Source of the DNA: Bacillus_CJ salitolerans
Lineage (GTDB): Bacteria > Bacillota > Bacilli > Bacillales > SA4
Length of the DNA stretch: 64,000 nt
Assembly (NCBI RefSeq): GCF_042680805.1
Contig: NZ_JBHUEM010000003.1
Location: 310,001-374,000 of the forward strand
Direction of reading: 5' to 3'
Below are positions 25,593 through 34,497 of the stretch, piece by piece (position 1 is the stretch's first letter; every line of letters starts with the position of its first letter). The notes beneath the pieces are model-generated. The model was not told where the DNA came from and did not search any database. It saw only the letters and a list, made by a program, of their open reading frames with translations. Both the position numbers and the translations under genes were made by a program.

Positions 25593-25623
25593 TAAAAGTG
25601 CACGAACCGTGCACTTTTTTTGT
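25593..25623 (+). terminator. terminator of small basic protein gene
   Basis: AAAGTGCACG pairs perfectly with CGTGCACTTT around AAC, with a T7 tail. Confidence 0.9.
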
Positions 25624-25683
25624 TTCCATATTTGCTCACTGTTTGGTACGATTCAAGTGATAAGGAAAGAAAGGTGTGGTGGT

Positions 25684-26106
25684 TTGAAAAACGTAGGGAT
25701 GATACATCATATAGAGTTATATGTCTCAGATTTAACGAAAAGTCTCTCATTTTGGGATTGGTTTTTACTTGAATTAGGGTATGTAGCCTTTCAAGAATGG
25801 GAGAAAGGGAAAAGCTATAAAATTCATAATATGTATCTTGTTTTTGTCCAAACAAGGGAAAAGTATTTACATATGCCCTATCATCGCTGCGGTATAGGAC
25901 TTAATCACCTCGCCTTTCACGCATCTTCTAGGGAGCAAGTAGATTTGATGACAAAAGCTGTGAAGGACCGTGGGATGAATGTATTATACGAAGACAAACA
26001 CCCTTTTGCAGGTGGTAAGGACTATTATGCACTCTTTTTTGAAGATCCAGATCGGATCAAAGTGGAGCTTGTAGCCCCCGGTGATCAAGTTGAAGAGAAA
26101 CGATAA
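25684..26106 (+). CDS. VOC (glyoxalase/bleomycin-resistance) family protein
   Basis: About 140 residues from TTG at 25684 (ATG at 25699 is an alternative). The vicinal-oxygen-chelate pattern is clear: IHHIELYVSDLTKSLSFWDW at the start, NHLAFHASSREQVD in the middle and YALFFEDPDRIKVELV at the end, with candidate metal ligands His, His and Glu. The reaction is unknown; such proteins range from lyases and dioxygenases to drug-binding proteins. Confidence 0.82.
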   Translation: MKNVGMIHHIELYVSDLTKSLSFWDWFLLELGYVAFQEWEKGKSYKIHNMYLVFVQTREKYLHMPYHRCGIGLNHLAFHASSREQVDLMTKAVKDRGMNVLYEDKHPFAGGKDYYALFFEDPDRIKVELVAPGDQVEEKR

Positions 26107-26128
26107 GTAAGTAGCTAGGGCTGCTTAC

Positions 26129-27034
26129 TTATTTTAAGAATGATAGAAGTTGTTCTTTTACCGTGTCTGGGAAACATAGCCGTGTACTAAAATATGTTTG
26201 CTCGTTCGTTAAATGAACACGGATGAGACCAGCTGAACGCAATATCATAAGGTGATGGTGAGCATTCCCCTTTGCACCACCAATTTCTTTTTGTACATCT
26301 GTAAAGGTAGCTTTTTCTTTAGATAAAAACTTCAATATTTGGAGTCTTTTAGAGTCTGCCATCCCCTTTAAAATCTTTAATAATTCATCTTCCTCCATAC
26401 CAGTATTACGAATTGGGTACCAAATAAATAGTTTGTCCTTAAAGAAACTGAATGTATGTAAGGGTCTAAAGTGATAAGCAGGTAAAAGTATGACTTCGTT
26501 TATATCCTCTCTCTCTATTCTTAATCCAGTTGCATATTTTTCAATTACCACAGCCACTGAAGCATCAGAGTCATTCAAATCTGCTTTTAACCTATTGGCA
26601 GAGTTCACTCGTTCTGATAAAAGTCGATGTGGAAAATGTTTGAAATACTGCTCATTCCATTCATGTATTAATTCCAAAAACTCTGTTCGACTGTTTTCAA
26701 TATTTAACAAATACTTTGTATCACATTCTACTAACAGAGGGCATAACAACTCGTATAACTCTCCAGATGACGGTTTTTTAAGCCATTCGAGAAAAGCCTC
26801 AATGCTATCTCTATTCGGACATTGTTCTAATAAAATACAGGCTACATCTATGAAGGCGATGTCATCCTTCTCCTCTAATTTTTTGCGCAGGGAGGGGGAA
26901 ATTTGATTATTTACATGGTCTATCCATTTGCTACCAACATCTAAGTACTTAATATTAGAAGGTCTTTTATATAGAGCAAATGATAGTATCAGTTCATATA
27001 CGGGTGAATCGTCAACTCTGACCTGAAAAGTCAT
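26129..27034 (-). CDS. ArsR-type winged-helix regulator with large N-terminal domain
   Basis: The 301-residue protein has a long N-terminal helical domain (about residues 1-215) resembling DUF5937, then an ArsR-like winged helix (LKILKGMADSKRLQILKFLSKE ... GGAKGNAHHHLMILRSAGLI). It is divergent from an MFS transporter preceded by a large palindromic operator, so it most likely represses that pump. No conserved metal-binding cysteines are seen in the DNA-binding domain. The ligand is probably a small molecule bound by the N-terminal domain. Confidence 0.8.
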   Translation of the reverse strand: MTFQVRVDDSPVYELILSFALYKRPSNIKYLDVGSKWIDHVNNQISPSLRKKLEEKDDIAFIDVACILLEQCPNRDSIEAFLEWLKKPSSGELYELLCPLLVECDTKYLLNIENSRTEFLELIHEWNEQYFKHFPHRLLSERVNSANRLKADLNDSDASVAVVIEKYATGLRIEREDINEVILLPAYHFRPLHTFSFFKDKLFIWYPIRNTGMEEDELLKILKGMADSKRLQILKFLSKEKATFTDVQKEIGGAKGNAHHHLMILRSAGLIRVHLTNEQTYFSTRLCFPDTVKEQLLSFLK

Positions 27035-27055
27035 ATTTTAGCTCCTTTACCCGTT

Positions 27056-27290
27056 CCAACTGGCGCCAAGGCCACCACTTCAAAACTTTAGATGTATCGT
27101 GAAGTTTAAGTGGGGGGAAAACGCCAGTAAGAACCCATTAATTGGAACACAGACTAAGATCGCCACATCCTGTGGCAACGTCTGTGTGTCCCACATCCTG
27201 TGGCAACGTCTGTGTGTCCCACATCGTGTGGGCCCAGGCTAACAATCAGTGGAGGATGAAGAAAACCCCCTCTGATTGATTTCACTTTAT
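27056..27290 (+). repeat. dispersed repeat family B, copy 2 (fullest)
   Basis: Contains CCACTTCAAA...GTTTAAGTGG, GGAACACAGACTAAGATCGC, a 28-bp tandem array at 27164-27235, CCCAGGCTAAC, and the hairpin TCAGTGGAGGATG...CCCCTCTGATTGA. Elements recur at 4.3 kb (first half) and 59.8 kb (last half). It sits between arsR and the MFS gene. Confidence 0.65.
27164..27235 (+). repeat. 28-bp tandem repeat, 2.6 copies
   Basis: Two identical units (27164-27191, 27192-27219), each starting CACATCCTGTGGCAACG, and a partial third with one change. It is embedded in repeat B. Confidence 0.85.
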
Positions 27291-27326
27291 ATCTAATGAT
27301 TATTTATTATATCATGTTCATTCCTT

Positions 27327-27410
27327 TTGAGAAGAATATACAAAACATGCTACATAATAGTTGAACTTATTCATTAGTTCAATTAGTATTGAACTAATGA
27401 ATAAGTTCAA
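27327..27410 (+). promoter_or_regulatory. promoter and giant palindromic operator of MFS pump
   Basis: TTGAGA (27327-27332) and TACATA (27351-27356) are 18 bp apart. Immediately downstream, a 22-bp arm (27361-27382) is followed after 6 bp by its exact reverse complement (27389-27410). Each arm itself begins TTGAAC and ends GTTCAA, giving four half-site motifs. The right end touches the ribosome site AAAGGAG. Confidence 0.75.
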
Positions 27411-27423
27411 AGGAGATTGAACA

Positions 27424-28695
27424 ATGAAAATTTCTTCTCGTTTAAGTGTTTTCAACAATTCTACATATTTAAAAATGTATCTCGCTCAACTTATCTCACA
27501 AGTAGGGACGTTTACTGGTTTATCAGCTATGGCCTTTTATATGTTAGATCGTTTTTCAACTCAACCCATTTTTACGACTATTACCGAACTCATGTATTCG
27601 TTACCAACACTATTTGTTTTTCTATTTACTGGCGTAATAGCAGATAAGCTTGATAGAAAGAAAATTTTACTATGGTGTGATGGTATTAGTGGATTTATTA
27701 GTATTCTTTTGTTATTTGCCATCTATTTTGATAGTGTACCTCTTGTGTTTTTGCTACTATTTCTCCGAAGTGGATTCATGAAATTTTTTCATCCAGCAGG
27801 AGTTGCGATTATTCAAGGTGTACTATCAAAGGAAGAATATCCTGTTGCGATTGGATTCAATCAAATGCTGTATAGTATTTTTGTCATTATTGGAAGTGGT
27901 TTAGGGGCAGTTGCCTATTGGAATATTGGGATCTCTGGGGCTATTATTGTAGATTCGATAAGTTTCTTTCTATCAGGATTACTCATCTATTCATGTAGTA
28001 TAAGTGAAGATATAAGATTACCAAATGGAAAAATAAGGTTTAACGATTTAAAGTTTTCAGATATGATAGGAGATTTTAAATTAGGTATTTCCTATACGGT
28101 TAAAAATCCCATCATCTTATCTTTATACTTTGGCGTTATCATCATGGGAATCGTAAATGGTGCTATGAGTGTAATTCCACTATTTATGATGAAATATAAT
28201 CTCACACCTACTAACTATGAAGGTATGCAAGTCATACTTAGCTGGGCATTTGGGATAGGAATTTTACTCGGAAGCATTTACGCAACTAGGTTAGTAAAAA
28301 AAATCCCTCTTTACAAAATGATCATAGCGAGTTTTGTAGTAAGTTCTCTTGCTCACTTTACACAATCAGTATTCCATTATAGTTCGGTTTTTGTAATTTT
28401 TCACTTTATTTATGCTTTTAGTGTTCCACTATGCAATGTAGCTTTTTTTGGTTGGATTGGTCAAATTGTCGAGAAAAAAATGATGGGACGTGTTCAAGCA
28501 CTGATCACTCCTCTTATGATGTTTACCTTCGCAGTTACACAAGGAATCATAGCTATCGTTTTTCCTAAATGGATTTCAATAGAAGCTCTGGTAGCGGTAG
28601 TTGGCTTTAGTGAATTATTAATAAGTTTGTTTTATTTCATCACGTTACCCGGAATTGCTAGGAAAGTAAAGGATTCAGTTGTTTCCGTATCATGA
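27424..28695 (+). CDS. MFS transporter, ArsR-regulated
   Basis: The 423-residue protein has about 12 membrane segments and the motif-A loop GVIADKLDRKK after helix 2; the overall pattern fits the macrolide-efflux/Mef-like and related DHA3-type MFS proteins. It is expected to export a small molecule using the proton gradient. It lies opposite an ArsR-type regulator and directly after a 50-bp palindromic operator. The substrate is unknown. Confidence 0.85.
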   Translation: MKISSRLSVFNNSTYLKMYLAQLISQVGTFTGLSAMAFYMLDRFSTQPIFTTITELMYSLPTLFVFLFTGVIADKLDRKKILLWCDGISGFISILLLFAIYFDSVPLVFLLLFLRSGFMKFFHPAGVAIIQGVLSKEEYPVAIGFNQMLYSIFVIIGSGLGAVAYWNIGISGAIIVDSISFFLSGLLIYSCSISEDIRLPNGKIRFNDLKFSDMIGDFKLGISYTVKNPIILSLYFGVIIMGIVNGAMSVIPLFMMKYNLTPTNYEGMQVILSWAFGIGILLGSIYATRLVKKIPLYKMIIASFVVSSLAHFTQSVFHYSSVFVIFHFIYAFSVPLCNVAFFGWIGQIVEKKMMGRVQALITPLMMFTFAVTQGIIAIVFPKWISIEALVAVVGFSELLISLFYFITLPGIARKVKDSVVSVS

Positions 28696-28752
28696 AGGAA
28701 AATTTACATAGTTTAGTATGTTATAATTCTGATAAATAGAGGGGGGATTCGG

Positions 28753-29277
28753 TTGACCATTAGCCTTATTATTCGAAAAGCCATTCAACAAGACTACAAG
28801 CAAATTGCGAAGGTTCATGTTGATAGCTGGAGAACAACTTATCACGGTATAATCAAAGAAAGTTATTTGCAAAACATCAAGTACGAAGATAGGGAGAACT
28901 TATGGACGAGTGCCTTAGCAGAAGAATCTCATCATATTTGGGTTGCAGAAGTAAATCACAAAATTGTGGGGTTTGTCAGTGGTGGCCGTGAACGGACAAA
29001 TAAGTATGGGATCGAGGGAGAGCTCTATGCCATTTACATATTAAAAGAGTTTCAGCAAAAAGGAATAGGGAAAAAATTAGTAACAACTTTCGCAGAAGAT
29101 TTAAAGACAAATGGCTATTCATCTATGCTTGTATGGGTATTATCAGAAAACCCTTCAACGTTATTCTATCAGTCTTTAAAACCGGCCGTTATAGACTATG
29201 AATATATCGATATTGGTGGAGAAAACCATAAAGAAACGGCTTACGGATGGAAGGATCTAACGAATCTATTAGCTTGA
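28753..29277 (+). CDS. GNAT-family N-acetyltransferase
   Basis: 174 residues from TTG at 28753, preceded by GAGGGGGGA. The acetyl-CoA site reads LYAIYILKEFQQKGIGKKLV (Q-x-x-G-I-G-K) near residue 100, and an N-terminal IRKAIQQDYKQIAKVHVDSWRTTY is typical of the group acting on amino acids, peptides or antibiotics. Target unknown. It follows the MFS gene with a 57-bp gap and could be cotranscribed. Confidence 0.82.
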   Translation: MTISLIIRKAIQQDYKQIAKVHVDSWRTTYHGIIKESYLQNIKYEDRENLWTSALAEESHHIWVAEVNHKIVGFVSGGRERTNKYGIEGELYAIYILKEFQQKGIGKKLVTTFAEDLKTNGYSSMLVWVLSENPSTLFYQSLKPAVIDYEYIDIGGENHKETAYGWKDLTNLLA

Positions 29278-29313
29278 TTTTACAGAATATTTTTATAATT
29301 ATATTGACGTTCG

Positions 29314-29364
29314 TAGCACCTCCATGAGATAGTGAAACAAAATACGATTCTCATGGAGGTGCTA
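29314..29364 (+). promoter_or_regulatory. hairpin sequestering methyltransferase ribosome site
   Basis: A 16-bp perfect inverted repeat, 29314-29329 with 29349-29364, has a 19-nt loop. The 5' arm carries CACCTCC, an exact anti-Shine-Dalgarno, and the 3' arm carries the ribosome site GGAGGTG used by the TTG start at 29369. No T-run follows, so it is not a terminator. Confidence 0.75.
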
Positions 29365-29368
29365 TTGA

Positions 29369-30418
29369 TTGAGTGTAATTCAAAAACATGAGGAATTCTT
29401 ACAATATTCTGAGCAGGATATTGAGACAACGCTTCTGACTCCAAGTTTCCGCGTAGATCTACGGAATCCAAAGAAAGAAGACCTAGATCAGTTCATTACT
29501 ACGAATATTGTAAGTGATTGGTCACAGCTTTCTTGGAAGCAAATCGGCCGGCCATACGAAGTGAAAACAGTTGCAAAAGATCGAATTGAATGGGAGAACC
29601 ATAATCAAACGAGTATGCCAGTAAAAACGTCGTGGGAATATTTTAATCGTTCTTTTCACGAATGGTTTGTAAAGGATGTACCAGCAGAATTAGAAGAGAA
29701 AAAGAAAGCGCTCGCAAAACATCTAAAACAATTCCATCTTGGAGAAATAAAAGAAGGAGTAGGTGATTTAATAAAATTAAGATTATGGAATTATGTACAT
29801 CGGATAGAAGATGGTATATGGGATCCAAGAGGAAAACGAGCATTATTTGAAGGGTTAGATATACAAAAGCCTAAAATCTTATTTTTAGGAGCTGCTGAAG
29901 GCTATGAAGCCATGCAATTGGCGGCTATGTATCCTGGAGCTGAAGTCGTTTTAGTAGATTATGATTCGTATTGCCGTGATTATCGGTTTGCAGAATTTCC
30001 TGAATCATATCCATTTTTAGGTGTAAATCCTAGAACTGGTGGTCCAAAAGTTTGGTACAAATCAGATATGAACATAGAGTACGTAGTGGAAGATATTCGA
30101 AATCTTAAATATGGAAAAGAATTTGATATTGTCCTAAGTGTAGGTTTATTAGAGCATGTACCTGATGAACATAAAGAAGAAATTCTAGATATGCATCGAA
30201 GATTTCTAAAGCCATCTGGATACCTCATCATGACAACTCCACGTGATCAATTAAAGTCGAGACTTTACTATAAAATAATGGCTGATGTAATGAATCATAC
30301 GTATCGAGAGCTAATGAATATAAAGCAAATGGGTTTATTTGTATATGAATCTGGTTTTGATATACTTCGTCACGGTTATATTAAAGTGCATAATGGAATC
30401 ATTGCAAAAACTAGATAA
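29369..30418 (+). CDS. SAM-dependent methyltransferase (class I)
   Basis: 349 residues from TTG at 29369, the start fixed by GGAGGTG at 29355-29361. A helical N-terminal half (about 1-165) precedes a Rossmann methyltransferase domain: motif I ILFLGAAEGYEAMQLA, acidic end of strand 2 VVLVDYDS, and IVLSVGLLEHVPDEHKEEIL before the SGYLIMTTPRDQLKSR loop. The substrate is unknown. Translation is probably limited by the hairpin covering its ribosome site. Confidence 0.82.
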   Translation: MSVIQKHEEFLQYSEQDIETTLLTPSFRVDLRNPKKEDLDQFITTNIVSDWSQLSWKQIGRPYEVKTVAKDRIEWENHNQTSMPVKTSWEYFNRSFHEWFVKDVPAELEEKKKALAKHLKQFHLGEIKEGVGDLIKLRLWNYVHRIEDGIWDPRGKRALFEGLDIQKPKILFLGAAEGYEAMQLAAMYPGAEVVLVDYDSYCRDYRFAEFPESYPFLGVNPRTGGPKVWYKSDMNIEYVVEDIRNLKYGKEFDIVLSVGLLEHVPDEHKEEILDMHRRFLKPSGYLIMTTPRDQLKSRLYYKIMADVMNHTYRELMNIKQMGLFVYESGFDILRHGYIKVHNGIIAKTR

Positions 30419-30437
30419 GTATAATTATAGAGTTTAT

Positions 30438-30472
30438 ATGCCTATCGATTGTAAAAGTCGATAGGTTATTTT
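30438..30472 (+). terminator. terminator of methyltransferase gene
   Basis: CCTATCGA (30441-30448) pairs perfectly with 30458-30465, followed by TTATTTT. Confidence 0.75.
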
Positions 30473-30718
30473 GTAGAATTTTATCTATATAAATTACTTG
30501 AATTTTCTGACATAAGTAGTATCATAGAGGATGAGGATTTACATACCGAATGGTTAGTAATTATTTACCCCAAAATGTAAGCGTATTCATAACTCTTAAA
30601 TCAAGTTATCTAGTGGTGTGAAGATAAGACCTATTCTCTCACACTCTAAATAGATAAAGACACAACATGAAAAACATCCTTCGTTTATTCGTAAATAAAA
30701 TGCTTGGAGGAATGTAAA

Positions 30719-32341
30719 ATGAGTCAAAAACCTTGGTTAAAGATTTACCCTGAACACATTAAAGCAGAAATTGAAATACCCAAAAAAAGCTTACCTCAAA
30801 TGTTACATGAAACATCGAAACAATATCCACAAAACATCGCACTCTCTTTTTACCACAAAAAAATGACCTATTTAGAATTATCTACCTTAGTAGGAGCATT
30901 TGCTTCAGCTCTTCAATCCAACCAATTTTCAAAGGGTGATAGAGTAGCCATCATGTTACCGAATTGCCCACAATACGTCATCTCATATTATGGTACTTTA
31001 ACCTTGGGTGGGATTGTTACACAGGTTAACCCTATGCTCGTAGAAAGAGAGTTACAGTATATCTTACAGGATTCCGGTGCTGAAACAATTATTATTTTAG
31101 ATGTATTTTATTCACGTTTGAAGGCCGTTCAATCAGAAACAAATGTCAAAAATGTGATAGTAGTCAGTTTACAACCTTCTGAACACTCTTTTGCACCGGA
31201 TTTCTTGTTTGATGAGTTCATGAGATCAGGTAATGGAAAAATTAATTATATCGATATTGATCCACATGAAGATGTTGCCGTACTCCAATATACAGGTGGT
31301 ACAACAGGACGTTCTAAAGGAGCTATGCTGACTCATGCCAATTTAGTAGGTAATATCCTGCAATGTTTTGAGTTTTTTAAGGATGATATAGAGTTTGGAC
31401 AAGAGCGCTATTTAACAGTTATTCCTTTATTCCATGTTTTTGGAATGACTGTATGTATGAACTTTTCTATTTATACGGGATCTAATAATATTATGCTACC
31501 GAGATTCGATCTTGAGGAAGTATTGAATACGATAAAAAATGAGAAGCCCACGATATTTCCAGGTGTTCCAACTATGTATGTGGCGATAACAAATCACCCT
31601 GAAGCTGAGAAATATGGGATTGATAGTATTCGGATGTGTAACAGTGGTAGTGCTCCTATGCCAGTCGAGTTATTGAGAGAGTATGAACGAAAAACTGGAG
31701 CAAAAATATTAGAAGGATACGGTCTATCTGAAGCATCACCGGTTACCCACTGTAATCCTATATTTGCAGAGAGAAAGCCTGGAAGTATTGGAATAGGGTA
31801 CCCGTCAACGGACTATATGGTGGTAGATTTATCAACTGGAGAGCATGAAGTTCCTCCAGGTGAGTTAGGCGAACTCATTATTAAAGGTCCGCAAGTTATG
31901 AAAGGGTATTGGAATATGCCGGAGGAAACAAAAGAAACTTTACGTAATGGTTGGCTGTTTACAGGTGATATTGTTAGAATGGATGATGAAGGTTATGTTT
32001 ATGTTATCGATCGCAAGAAGGATATGATCATCGCAAGTGGATATAATGTATATCCCCGTGACATAGAAGAAGTATTGTATGAACATCCTGCTGTTCAAGA
32101 AGCAGTCGTGGTTGGAATTCCTGATGAATATCGAGGAGAAACCGTTAAGGCCGTTCTAGTTTTAAAAGCAGGAAAAGAAGCAACTGAGGAAGAAATAATT
32201 CAATATTGCAAAGAAAACATGTCATCGTACAAAGTCCCAACAGTAGTTGAATTTCGAAAAGAATTACCGAAAACAAGTATAGGAAAAATTCTCCGTAGAG
32301 TGATAAAAGAAGAAGCTTCACAGAGAGTAACCAAACAGTAA
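30719..32341 (+). CDS. long-chain acyl-CoA synthetase (AMP-forming)
   Basis: 540 residues from ATG at 30719 (GGAGG upstream; an earlier TTG would overlap that site). The adenylate-forming signature YTGGTTGRSKGAMLTHANL, the motif EGYGLSEASP, the GDIVRMDDEGY(V) hinge-region aspartate and the C-terminal catalytic lysine in PKTSIGKILRR are all present. It activates fatty acids to acyl-CoA for beta-oxidation or lipid synthesis. It is close to LcfB/YhfL-type enzymes. No other fatty-acid genes are adjacent; it ends in its own terminator. Confidence 0.9.
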   Translation: MSQKPWLKIYPEHIKAEIEIPKKSLPQMLHETSKQYPQNIALSFYHKKMTYLELSTLVGAFASALQSNQFSKGDRVAIMLPNCPQYVISYYGTLTLGGIVTQVNPMLVERELQYILQDSGAETIIILDVFYSRLKAVQSETNVKNVIVVSLQPSEHSFAPDFLFDEFMRSGNGKINYIDIDPHEDVAVLQYTGGTTGRSKGAMLTHANLVGNILQCFEFFKDDIEFGQERYLTVIPLFHVFGMTVCMNFSIYTGSNNIMLPRFDLEEVLNTIKNEKPTIFPGVPTMYVAITNHPEAEKYGIDSIRMCNSGSAPMPVELLREYERKTGAKILEGYGLSEASPVTHCNPIFAERKPGSIGIGYPSTDYMVVDLSTGEHEVPPGELGELIIKGPQVMKGYWNMPEETKETLRNGWLFTGDIVRMDDEGYVYVIDRKKDMIIASGYNVYPRDIEEVLYEHPAVQEAVVVGIPDEYRGETVKAVLVLKAGKEATEEEIIQYCKENMSSYKVPTVVEFRKELPKTSIGKILRRVIKEEASQRVTKQ

Positions 32342-32380
32342 ATAGACTGAAAAGTAGGAGCATGCTTGATATTAGTACAC

Positions 32381-32416
32381 AGAGAGAATGAATATTCTTC
32401 ATTCTCTTTTGTTTTT
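32381..32416 (+). terminator. terminator of acyl-CoA synthetase gene
   Basis: AGAGAATGAA (32383-32392) pairs perfectly with 32398-32407, followed by TTTGTTTTTT. Confidence 0.85.
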
Positions 32417-32548
32417 TATTGTAGAAGGTGCTAAAAGCAGCAAGTTTGCAAGTTTTACAGATACTAAATGAAGGAAGAAGTGTGGAAAGTCGTTCTATTG
32501 AACTATTTATTTTTTAAAAAATAGGACTTTAGAAGATTGAAAATATAG

Positions 32549-32577
32549 TTAACTAAAAATGGGATTTACTGTATAAT
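32549..32577 (+). promoter_or_regulatory. probable promoter of kinA
   Basis: TTAACT at 32549-32554 and perfect TATAAT at 32572-32577 are 17 bp apart. B. subtilis kinA uses sigma-H, but I found no convincing sigma-H site here. Confidence 0.5.
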
Positions 32578-32653
32578 CATTTCAAATAGGATTCACCTCC
32601 ACCTTAAAGACAATAAAAAGAGAGAAATAGTAAGGGAGGTAAGCGTAACAACA

Positions 32654-34432
32654 ATGCATAATTCTATCTTAAATACAATTTTTACATGTAAACCTAATGG
32701 GACGATACTCTATGTTTCGTCTACTTGTATAGAATTATTAGAATATACACAAGAAGAATTGTTAGGTTTATCATTACAAGATTTTATCCATCCAGAGGAT
32801 CGATATTTAGTCGAGAGCTTTTTTCATATACCAGAAACAAAAGAATGTACTGGGCGTCTAAAAACAAAAAAAGGTCCATTTGTATGGACTCAGTTTTCGA
32901 TTTCTAAAATATATAACCGTGATTATAAGATTGTTGAAATCATTATTGATACAAAGATTATGCTACCTAAACTACAAGTTGAACAACCGACTATTAAATG
33001 CGATAGTGTTTTCAATGATGTTAACATTAAAAATCATTCTATATATGAGCTCATAGAGGAAGCCCCATTTGGGGTTATGATTAATAAATTTGGAAAAATT
33101 CAGTATATGAACAAAGAGACACAATCTTTACTCCATATTGGTGATCGTAAAGACTGGATTGGTCAAACTGTTCTCCAATTTATTGATGAAGAGTATCAAG
33201 ATGTTGTGAGAAGTCGTATTGAACTTATTCAACAAGGTAAAAATGTTGGTGTAAATGAACAGAAGTGGAAAAGTGTTGAGAATAAGGAATTATTTTTAGA
33301 AGTAAAGGCGACTAGGGTCACCTTAGGTAATGAGTCATATGAATACGTAGTTTTAATGGATATTTCTTCTAGAAAACAGTTTCAAGAAGTGTTACAAATG
33401 AGTAGAGAACGCTATAGAAGGCTAGTGCAAAATTCCATTGATACGATAGGGGTTATAGTAGAAGATGAATGGGCTTTTATTAATGATTCAGGAGTTACCT
33501 CATTTGGTGCTAAATCCTATTCAGATATAGTTGGGCAGTCTATTTTTGATTTCCTCCATGTGGATGACCACGAGGCAATCAAGAAAAAGATCGAATTCGT
33601 CTTGCAGGAGAACAAAGAGATTGGACTGTCTGAAACAAAGTGGCATCGACTTAATGATACAATTATGCATGCCGAAATGGTTGCAATACCGGTAACTTTT
33701 CAACTAAAAAAAGGGGTTCAGGTCATTATCCGAGACATTAGTGAGCGTAAGGAAGCAGAGAAGCTTATGCTTGAATCTGAAAAGCTATCAATTGCTGGTC
33801 AATTAGCAGCGGGCATTGCCCATGAAATTAGAAATCCATTAACATCAATAAAAGGATTTATTCAACTAATGAAGTCAGGTGCTGTCGAGAAACAACAATA
33901 TTATGAAATCATTTCAGCTGAATTGAATCGAATTGAGATTATTTTAAGTGAATTACTCATGTTAGCAAAACCACATAGTAGAGCATTTAATGAAGGAGAT
34001 ATCATTCAAATTCTAAATGATGTAATCTTTCTATTAGAGACTCAGGCAAACTTACATAGCGTTAGCATATCCCTCGAGTATGGTCAATTAAATGAGACCA
34101 TAATCGTATGTGATGAGACTCAACTAAAGCAAGTATTTATTAATCTCATAAAAAACTCTATTGAAGCCATGCCAAACGGTGGGAATGTTCATATCAAAGT
34201 AAGTGATAGGGGGATGAATCAAATTCAAATCACTTTTAAGGATACGGGTATAGGGATGCCGCCATCATTACTAAATAAAATTGGAAGTCCATTTGTTACG
34301 ACAAAAGAAAACGGAACTGGGCTTGGACTAATGGTAAGTTTCAACATTATTAAAAATCATAAAGGAAATGTCAACATTGTAAGTAGCGAAAATAAAGGAA
34401 CAACCTTTACAATTGAATTGCCAAGATCATAA
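32654..34432 (+). CDS. kinA: sporulation sensor histidine kinase KinA
   Basis: The 592-residue soluble kinase has three PAS domains (about residues 5-105, 130-250 and 255-370), then HisKA with the phospho-accepting His390 in AAGIAHEIRNPLTSIKGF and a HATPase domain with VFINLIKNSIEAMP, DTGIGM and GTGLGLM. Architecture, length and phrases such as VLLDISSRK and RYRRLVQNSIDTI match KinA, which feeds phosphate to Spo0F at sporulation onset. Adjacency to patA is as in B. subtilis. GGGAGGT precedes the ATG. Confidence 0.88.
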   Translation: MHNSILNTIFTCKPNGTILYVSSTCIELLEYTQEELLGLSLQDFIHPEDRYLVESFFHIPETKECTGRLKTKKGPFVWTQFSISKIYNRDYKIVEIIIDTKIMLPKLQVEQPTIKCDSVFNDVNIKNHSIYELIEEAPFGVMINKFGKIQYMNKETQSLLHIGDRKDWIGQTVLQFIDEEYQDVVRSRIELIQQGKNVGVNEQKWKSVENKELFLEVKATRVTLGNESYEYVVLMDISSRKQFQEVLQMSRERYRRLVQNSIDTIGVIVEDEWAFINDSGVTSFGAKSYSDIVGQSIFDFLHVDDHEAIKKKIEFVLQENKEIGLSETKWHRLNDTIMHAEMVAIPVTFQLKKGVQVIIRDISERKEAEKLMLESEKLSIAGQLAAGIAHEIRNPLTSIKGFIQLMKSGAVEKQQYYEIISAELNRIEIILSELLMLAKPHSRAFNEGDIIQILNDVIFLLETQANLHSVSISLEYGQLNETIIVCDETQLKQVFINLIKNSIEAMPNGGNVHIKVSDRGMNQIQITFKDTGIGMPPSLLNKIGSPFVTTKENGTGLGLMVSFNIIKNHKGNVNIVSSENKGTTFTIELPRS

Positions 34433-34433
34433 A

Positions 34434-34472
34434 AAATCGCCATCTTTTCAATAGAAATGGCGATTTTTTTTG
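34434..34472 (+). terminator. terminator of kinA
   Basis: AAAAATCGCCAT pairs perfectly with ATGGCGATTTTT, loop 13 nt, with a T8 tail. Confidence 0.9.
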
Positions 34473-34497
34473 CTTAAAAAGAAATTATATGTTTTGA

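Noticed and set aside
27164..27235. Short tandem array considered as a CRISPR
   Set aside because: Units are contiguous with no unique spacers, there are fewer than three copies, and no cas genes are near.
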